Shown here piece by piece: positions 5,875 through 8,950 of a DNA stretch of 8,950 bases. Under the pieces are notes generated by a model. That model was not told the origin of the DNA and made no database searches. It saw nothing but the letters and a program-made list of their open reading frames with translations. A program made the position numbers and the translations under genes. Numbering within the stretch: position 1 is the first letter of the stretch; the number at the start of each line of letters is the position of its first letter. The DNA is from Clostridiales bacterium UBA1316 (GTDB lineage: Bacteria > Bacillota > Clostridia > Oscillospirales > Oscillospiraceae): the NCBI GenBank assembly GCA_002307055.1, contig DBTM01000087.1, positions 9,538-18,487 on the forward strand, read 5' to 3'.

Positions 5875-5944
5875 TTGCCGTTTCCATAGCCTGCGCAGGA
5901 TTGACAGAGTTCATAATCAGTGATACAAAAATTTCTTCATTCAT
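5786..5944 (-). CDS. Riboswitch-controlled small protein, 52 aa, unknown function
   Basis: The sequence starts MNEEIFVSLIMNSVNPAQAM, continues as one amphipathic helix-like stretch (ETAIKVTLAFLKQ) and ends in a Gln/Ser/Ala/Pro-rich tail (QPQSSQKAADAVPPLPDAAT). GCAGGT lies 5 bases before the ATG. The last 89 bases overlap the 3' end of the repressor gene on the opposite strand. The strongest support is context: it is the only ORF between a strong promoter, aptamer and attenuator upstream (6003-6189) and an intrinsic terminator 25 bases downstream. There is no signal peptide or clear membrane helix. I do not recognise a family; a small regulatory or protein-binding peptide is a guess. It is below usual length cut-offs. 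Confidence 0.62.
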   Translation of the reverse strand: MNEEIFVSLIMNSVNPAQAMETAIKVTLAFLKQPQSSQKAADAVPPLPDAAT

Positions 5945-6002
5945 ATTTACCTGCTTTCATTCACGTTTTCGTTCTATCTAAACAGCAATATATAAACAAA
6001 AA

Positions 6003-6020
6003 TGATGGCCGGCGCCATCA
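6003..6020 (-). terminator. Attenuator terminator (riboswitch expression platform)
   Basis: Read leftward, TGATGGC (6014-6020) pairs perfectly with GCCATCA (6003-6009) around a 4-base loop and is followed by ATTTTTGTTT-type T-rich sequence (about 5994-6002). It lies directly after the aptamer and 58 bases before the ORF start, as an expression platform should. I could not identify the competing antiterminator pairing, so whether ligand turns expression on or off is undetermined. Confidence 0.78.
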
Positions 6021-6021
6021 C

Positions 6022-6092
6022 AAAATTGCAACTGGCTGCCTCGTAATGGGGCCCTATAGCTTTGCGTCACCGTCTTACGGCGGTTTTGCCAG
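6022..6092 (-). ncRNA. c-di-GMP-I (GEMM-I) type riboswitch aptamer
   Basis: Read leftward, the RNA shows the GEMM-I landmarks in order: GGCAAAACC; a stem ACCGCC/GACGGT capped by the GNRA tetraloop GTAA (6075-6078) with one C-A mismatch; the diagnostic core GACGCAAAGC (6059-6068); TATAGGGCC; and CAGCCAGTTGC, whose TTGC (6028-6031) closes the P1 stem with GCAA (6086-6089). A strong promoter lies upstream and an intrinsic terminator directly downstream. Unusual points are an extra A in the GGCAAACC block and a short second hairpin without an obvious 11-nt tetraloop receptor. The family senses cyclic di-GMP; a minority of variants prefer cGAMP, and I could not place the selectivity base with certainty, although the G expected for c-di-GMP seems present. 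Confidence 0.85.
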
Positions 6093-6122
6093 ACTGAAAA
6101 GATAGCTTGCTAACTTTTCAGT
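6093..6122 (-). promoter_or_regulatory. 5' leader hairpin just upstream of the aptamer
   Basis: ACTGAAAAG (6093-6101) pairs perfectly with 6114-6122. After one A-A mismatch, TAGC pairs with GCTA around a TT turn, giving a nearly continuous 13-bp stem. It directly abuts the aptamer on its 5' side in the leftward transcript. It may insulate or stabilise the aptamer or protect the 5' end of the RNA. It lacks a T-run and is not a terminator. Confidence 0.55.
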
Positions 6123-6160
6123 TTATTAACATTTTTGAAATATCCGACGAGACTTTTTAT

Positions 6161-6189
6161 ATCATAGTAGAATATACCAAGAAAGTCAA
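6161..6189 (-). promoter_or_regulatory. Leftward promoter TTGACT-17-TATGAT of the riboswitch unit
   Basis: On the minus strand the -35 TTGACT (6184-6189) and -10 TATGAT (6161-6166) each match 5 of 6 consensus positions with a 17-base spacer. The start is expected near 6154, giving a leader of about 210 bases that carries the hairpin, aptamer and attenuator before the 52-codon ORF. Confidence 0.78.
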
Positions 6190-6364
6190 TAGATGTAACG
6201 CAAAAGGCCGACGATTTGACGTAGAATACAAACAGTATAGGACATATTTGTTTACTGTACTCATTGTTACTGTATTTATATGGTATCAGGATTATATGGT
6301 GATAAACCGGACAGCGGGCGAAGTTTGAGAAGTTATCCCGTACCGCAGCAGAACGGGGAGTAAA
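6190..6364. other. AT-rich intergenic stretch with repeated TACTGTA motifs
   Basis: It lies between the riboswitch promoter and the broken zinc-ribbon gene. ACAGTA (6232-6237) and two TACTGTA copies (6253-6259 and 6268-6274, 15 bases apart) could be half-sites for a regulator, or chance in AT-rich DNA. A weak rightward promoter (TTGTTT at 6248, TGTATT at 6271, 17-base spacer) may serve the downstream remnant. I see no convincing gene. Confidence 0.35.
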
Positions 6365-6597
6365 ATGAAGTGTAGTAAATGCGGTAAAGAAACGAACTCA
6401 GCTTTAACCCATTAACCGGAAACAATAAGTTTGATCTCGACGCCGGGAAGAAGAGTATCGAACCGGGAGCGACTCAAACAGCCTGGGAGATTTATAAAAT
6501 ATATGACAGCAAGGCACCGATAGAGGTTGATGTAACAGCCCGTTTCAACACCGATCTCCACCCACCGATCGTAAAGCGAGCATTTATGATTGCATAA
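6365..6597 (+). pseudogene. Broken zinc-ribbon protein gene
   Basis: GGGGAG and an ATG at 6365 open MKCSKCGKETNSALTH, a typical CxxC zinc-ribbon N terminus, which stops after 16 residues at 6415. In another frame a coding-like run of at least 60 codons (from about 6388, read ...NPLTGNNKFDLDAG, then KKSIEPGATQ, ending KRAFMIA) continues to a stop at 6595-6597, directly at a terminator. The simplest reading is one gene hit by a frameshift, and probably by an internal deletion, since zinc-ribbon proteins of this kind are normally longer. The C-terminal part looks like a beta-rich extracellular-type domain. Function of the intact ancestor is unknown. Confidence 0.6.
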
Positions 6598-6631
6598 ACA
6601 AGCCCCACTTCTCACGAGGCGGGGCTTGTTT
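6596..6631 (+). terminator. Intrinsic terminator after the zinc-ribbon remnant
   Basis: AAACAAGCCCC (6596-6606) pairs perfectly with 6621-6631 (11 bp, 14-base loop), and the T-rich 3' arm runs into a short TTTT. It begins at the remnant's stop codon, which supports the remnant having been a real gene, and it isolates the MurC-like gene from upstream transcription. The A-rich 5' arm would also give modest leftward termination. Confidence 0.8.
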
Positions 6632-6670
6632 TGCAGGGAAATTAAGCGTCATGTATTTAATAAACAATGG

Positions 6671-6688
6671 TAATAATATATATTATTA
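6671..6688. repeat. Perfect 18-bp AT-only palindrome upstream of the MurC-like gene
   Basis: TAATAATATATATTATTA is self-complementary over all 18 bases and lies 30 bases before the ATG, in the expected promoter or leader zone. It could be an operator, or contain a -10 box, or be chance in AT-rich DNA. I found no strong -35/-10 pair here (TTGCAG with TATTTA at 17 bases is only half-matching). Confidence 0.4.
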
Positions 6689-6717
6689 ATAAATATACCT
6701 GAAAGGCATTTGATAAG

Positions 6718-8175
6718 ATGACAAAAAGCATTCATGTACACTTCATGGGAATTGGCGGAAGCGGAATGGCACCCATTGCGATCATAGCTAAACGTCAAGG
6801 GTATACGGTATCCGGTTGCGATCTTGCAATTGATGGTTATTACTGCGAGTCATTAATAAAAAATGGTATTAAAATTTCGCCTGGGCATAACGTTGAGCAT
6901 CTTGAAGAGACTGATATATTGGCTGTATCTCCGGCGGTTTTCGATTTAAACCCTAATCATCCGGAGATTATTGAAGCAAATAGAAGGAGTATTCTTATGA
7001 CCTGGCAAGAATTTGCAGGTAAATACCTTCATAAAGATAAAACCGTCATTGCTATTGCAGGGACTCATGGTAAATCAACAACTACTGTTTTAATGGGCGC
7101 TACTTTAGAAAATGGCGGTTTTGACCCGCTTGTTGAAGCGGGAACCGTTTATAAGCCTTGGGGTGGCGGTTATAGAATAGGCAGTTCGGATTATTTTGTT
7201 TGTGAGGCTGATGAATTTAATTATAATTTTTTACACTTTTCGCCGTCTGTTGCTATAATTAATAATATAGAGATGGATCATCCCGAATTCTTTAAAAATT
7301 ATAATCAAGTAAAAGAGGCTTTTATGAGCTTTATACGTCAACTAAAGTCTCCTAAAATACTTATTGTTAATGAAGAGAGCATCGGTATCAGAGAAGTATT
7401 GCAAGAGCTTAAAGACTATATAGCGGCTAATGGCATAACGATTATCGGTTATTACTTAAAAGACAGATTTAATTTTGCGTTTGACTGTGAGTATAAAGGT
7501 GAAATAATGACTTCAAGTAATAAAAGCACAATGTTTGAAGTTAGCTGTCCAGCCTGGAGAGGCATCTTTGAAATTGGGGTGACAGGTAGACATAATGTTG
7601 CAAACGCATTAGGTGTTCTTGCTGCGTCAGTGGCTTTAGGTATGCAAACCAAGGATATAAAAGACGCATTTAAGAATTTTGAGGGGGTAGCGAGACGAAG
7701 CGAGTATATCGGTGAAGCCCGAGGTGTAAAGTTTTTTGATGATTACGCCCATCATCCAACTGCGGTAGCAGCAATGCTGGATTCTATCCATTTAAACTAT
7801 CCTGATAAAGCGATATGGGCTGTTTTTGAACCGCATCAAATATCCAGAATTAAATTGTTTTATAATGAATTTGCAACAGCGCTCGATAAAGCTGACAGGG
7901 TCATTATAACAAAAACATTTGTAGGCAGAGAAAAATTCAAGAATCTTGAGCAGCTTGATATGAGTATTATGGCGGACAGGATTGGTATTCATAAAGCCAA
8001 GTATATAGAAGAATTTGATTTGGTAGCTGACTTCATCAATTCCAACAGCAAATCAGGTGATATCGTTGTTGTTTTCGGCGCCGGGGAATCCTATAAATTA
8101 ACTCGCCAAATAATCAACCTCATGTCGAAAGATGAACTCAAAGAAAATACCAGAACCAATGAAAGCCTGCAATAA
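6718..8175 (+). CDS. murC: MurC-like Mur ligase (UDP-N-acetylmuramate--L-alanine ligase)
   Basis: This 485-aa cytoplasmic enzyme is predicted to attach L-alanine to UDP-N-acetylmuramate using ATP, the first step of the peptidoglycan stem peptide. Visible motifs are the N-terminal GIGGSGM nucleotide-sugar loop (11-17), the ATP P-loop GTHGKSTTT (115-123, with S where MurC usually has T), EADEF (163-167), NNIEMDHPEFF (182-192), TGRHNVANALG (289-299), RRSEYIGEARGVKFFDDYAHHPTAV (RR at 326, DDYAHHPT at 341-348), EPHQISRIKLFYNEF (371-385) and a terminal VVFGAGES (452-459). All three Mur ligase domains are complete, and the length is slightly above the usual 450-465. YAHHPTA also occurs in Mpl recycling ligases, so a divergent MurC or MurC/Mpl-type paralogue is possible. 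The nearest SD-like site, GAAAGG, is about 11 bases from the ATG, rather far. It stands alone as a single-gene unit. Confidence 0.85.
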   Translation: MTKSIHVHFMGIGGSGMAPIAIIAKRQGYTVSGCDLAIDGYYCESLIKNGIKISPGHNVEHLEETDILAVSPAVFDLNPNHPEIIEANRRSILMTWQEFAGKYLHKDKTVIAIAGTHGKSTTTVLMGATLENGGFDPLVEAGTVYKPWGGGYRIGSSDYFVCEADEFNYNFLHFSPSVAIINNIEMDHPEFFKNYNQVKEAFMSFIRQLKSPKILIVNEESIGIREVLQELKDYIAANGITIIGYYLKDRFNFAFDCEYKGEIMTSSNKSTMFEVSCPAWRGIFEIGVTGRHNVANALGVLAASVALGMQTKDIKDAFKNFEGVARRSEYIGEARGVKFFDDYAHHPTAVAAMLDSIHLNYPDKAIWAVFEPHQISRIKLFYNEFATALDKADRVIITKTFVGREKFKNLEQLDMSIMADRIGIHKAKYIEEFDLVADFINSNSKSGDIVVVFGAGESYKLTRQIINLMSKDELKENTRTNESLQ

Positions 8176-8180
8176 GGCTT
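8163..8180. repeat. Small hairpin over the MurC-like stop codon
   Basis: AAGCCT (8163-8168) pairs with AGGCTT (8175-8180) around a 6-base loop and spans the TAA stop. No T-run follows on the plus strand, so it is at best a weak 3' end structure between two convergent genes. No proper terminator for the MurC-like gene is visible. Confidence 0.35.
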
Positions 8181-8193
8181 GGAACGAAAAAAA

Positions 8194-8472
8194 TTAATCA
8201 AGCTGCAGCTTTTCAAATATTTGTATAAACACGTCCTCCACGGCCTGCTCGTCGATATATTTGTTACGCCGGACGTCAAGTAAAGCGGCGAATTTAGCCA
8301 AGCGATATAACACTTCGGTTTTCGACAAGCGCTTCACATTAATTGTATAACGCAGAAGGCACAGAACAGTTTCGTGCGGCACCGAATAACCGGGCAACTC
8401 CAGCGCCAGATCAACCAGATTCGGGGGAAAATCAAACGCTTGCAGCTGAAGAAAATAGTCAAACTTATCCAC
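8194..8472 (-). CDS. Hypothetical protein, 92 aa
   Basis: The protein is soluble, Leu-rich and predicted all-helical, with no Cys pairs, signal peptide or membrane helix: VDKFDYFLQLQAF at the start, LVDLALELPGYSVPHETVL in the middle, and an acidic C-terminal helix. I do not recognise the family. The GTG at 8472 is preferred because GAGGTG sits 5 bases upstream; an in-frame GTG at 8478 overlaps that site and would add two residues. It converges on the MurC-like gene with only 18 bases between stop codons. Downstream on its strand, a small palindrome (AAGCTGCAGCTT) and a T7 run may give weak termination. Codon pattern looks genuine, but there is no operon partner. Confidence 0.62.
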   Translation of the reverse strand: MDKFDYFLQLQAFDFPPNLVDLALELPGYSVPHETVLCLLRYTINVKRLSKTEVLYRLAKFAALLDVRRNKYIDEQAVEDVFIQIFEKLQLD

Positions 8473-8508
8473 AATCACACCTCACATATACAAGTATCTC
8501 CTGAATTA

Positions 8509-8704
8509 ATGGCCAAAATGCGTAGAAGTGTGATAAAACGGATAACGACCCTTGACGCGCCTGGAGCTTGGCAAGTTCATTTGTGATTTATTTAATGCAG
8601 CCGGAGCGTGCGCACTGCCAAAAGCTGCGGGGATAGCGGTGCGTTTCGATTGCGGTTATAATCGTCTGATAAATCCGGTAGATAAGCATAAAGAAAAGCC
8701 CTGA
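8509..8704 (+). pseudogene. Frameshifted gene remnant (histidine-kinase-like?)
   Basis: Two coding-like pieces overlap in different frames. The first (ATG 8509) reads MAKMRRSVIKRITTL before ending at 8586. The second, open from 8546 to the stop at 8702-8704, reads RLELGKFICDLFNAA, then GACALPKAAGIAVRFDCGYN and RLINPV. Joined by one frameshift, they weakly recall the second dimerisation helix and the start of the ATPase domain of sensor histidine kinases (RRS-x-x-R ... GIAVRFDCGYNRLI). The family suggestion is a guess. The stop lies inside the terminator arm at 8686-8706. It is either a decayed gene end or chance. Confidence 0.35.
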
Positions 8705-8729
8705 AAAATTTCAGGGCTTTTCTTTATGC
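8686..8729. terminator. Bidirectional intrinsic terminator with perfect 21-bp arms
   Basis: The left arm (8686-8706) and right arm (8709-8729) are exact complements around a 2-base centre. A GC-rich AGCCCTGA core is flanked by A-rich and T-rich tails, so a T-run follows the core in both directions. Leftward it ends the tRNA transcript 19 bases after tRNA-Val; rightward it ends anything reading from the remnant at 8509. Confidence 0.9.
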
Positions 8730-8747
8730 GGTGCCAAAGCATATAAA

Positions 8748-8821
8748 TGGAGACTATTGGGCTCGAACCAACGACCTCCTGCGTGTGAAGCAGGCGCTCT
8801 AACCAGCTGAGCTAAGCCTCC
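8748..8821 (-). tRNA. tRNA-Val (anticodon CAC)
   Basis: The 74-nt cloverleaf is complete. The acceptor stem is GGAGGCT/AGTCTCC with one G-T pair and discriminator A at 8748. The D-arm is GCTC...GAGC, the anticodon stem CCTGC/GCAGG with loop TTCACAC giving anticodon CAC (codon GTG), and the T-arm GTTGG-TTCGAGC-CCAAT. A 3' CCA is not encoded beyond the discriminator, so it must be added after transcription. It lies downstream of tRNA-Glu in a leftward tRNA unit and upstream of the terminator at 8686-8729. Confidence 0.95.
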
Positions 8822-8840
8822 GTATAGTAGTTGGAAACAG

Positions 8841-8885
8841 AATTAGTTATTAGGTATAAGTAAAACAAACAACTAATAACTAATT
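8841..8885. repeat. 13-bp perfect inverted repeat between two tRNA genes
   Basis: AATTAGTTATTAG (8841-8853) and 8873-8885 are exact complements around a 19-base A-rich loop. ACAG (8837-8840) and CTGT (8887-8890) extend the stem after a one-base bulge. It fills most of the spacer between tRNA-Glu and tRNA-Val. It may be a processing hairpin in the tRNA precursor or a small dispersed repeat. Confidence 0.7.
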
Positions 8886-8895
8886 ACTGTGAACG

Positions 8896-8950
8896 TGGTG
8901 ACCCGTACGAGATTCGAACTCGTGTAGCCGCCGTGAAAGGGCGGTGTCTT
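8896..8950 (-). tRNA. tRNA-Glu (anticodon TTC), 3' part; runs off the window
   Basis: Visible are the end of the D-arm (AAGAC), the anticodon stem CCGCC/GGCGG with loop CTTTCAC (anticodon TTC, codon GAA), the T-arm ACGAG-TTCGAAT-CTCGT, the acceptor strand ACGGGTC, discriminator A (8899) and an encoded CCA (8896-8898). The 5' part lies beyond the right edge. It is the upstream member of a leftward tRNA unit. Confidence 0.93.

Noticed and set aside
5920..6328. Two plus-strand ORFs (61 and 73 codons) over the riboswitch region
   Set aside because: They are antisense to the promoter, aptamer and attenuator, which account for the sequence far better; no supporting ribosome sites.
6412..6615. Minus-strand 67-codon ORF antisense to the zinc-ribbon remnant
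   Set aside because: It starts within the terminator, lacks a ribosome site, and the plus strand shows a recognisable CxxC start and coding-like C terminus.
1..8950. CRISPR array, integrase, transposase or IS ends
   Set aside because: No regular repeat-spacer series and no DDE, tyrosine or serine recombinase motif is present in any plausible ORF in the window.

Overview
The window looks like a chromosomal stretch of a Gram-positive Clostridia-type bacterium (Oscillospirales or a relative, by inference). The basis is strong GGAGG-type ribosome sites, clean intrinsic terminators, TTGACT/TATRAT promoters, a c-di-GMP-I (GEMM) type riboswitch, and a leftward tRNA-Val/tRNA-Glu pair. Base composition is patchy: the body of the large leftward gene is locally about 70% GC, whereas the immunity gene and the murC region are AT-rich. 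This fits an accessory region next to housekeeping DNA.

Bases 1-5540 form a leftward block that reads like part of a phage or conjugative element. A strong leftward promoter lies in an operator cluster at 5421-5504. It drives a degenerate small gene, a 105-aa protein, a 79-aa zinc-finger protein, a 49-aa Cys-rich protein, a 161-aa double zinc-ribbon protein, a 1047-aa multidomain protein and a 132-aa immunity-like protein. The 1047-aa protein resembles phage/element polyvalent proteins. It has coiled coils, a long Gly/Ala-rich segment, a probable barnase/EndoU-like (BECR) domain and a C-terminal HNH/Endo VII-type nuclease toxin domain with an AHHLNQ signature. The following gene matches Imm48-type immunity proteins. 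A divergent Xre-type repressor (5539-5874) faces the operon across three copies of a CTACG-type operator. No integrase, terminase or portal gene is visible.

Bases 5737-6189 hold a compact leftward transcription unit: promoter, leader hairpin, c-di-GMP-I-like aptamer, intrinsic terminator as expression platform, a 52-codon ORF, and a second intrinsic terminator embedded antisense inside the repressor gene. The ORF and its terminator overlap the 3' half of the repressor gene, so the riboswitch transcript is antisense to the repressor mRNA. I regard this as the most interesting feature of the window.

Bases 6365-8704 hold a broken zinc-ribbon gene with its terminator, an intact MurC-like Mur ligase gene, a convergent 92-94 aa gene of unknown function and a frameshifted gene remnant. 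From 8686 to the right edge there is a bidirectional terminator with perfect 21-bp arms, tRNA-Val(CAC), an unusual inter-tRNA inverted repeat and the 3' part of tRNA-Glu(TTC).
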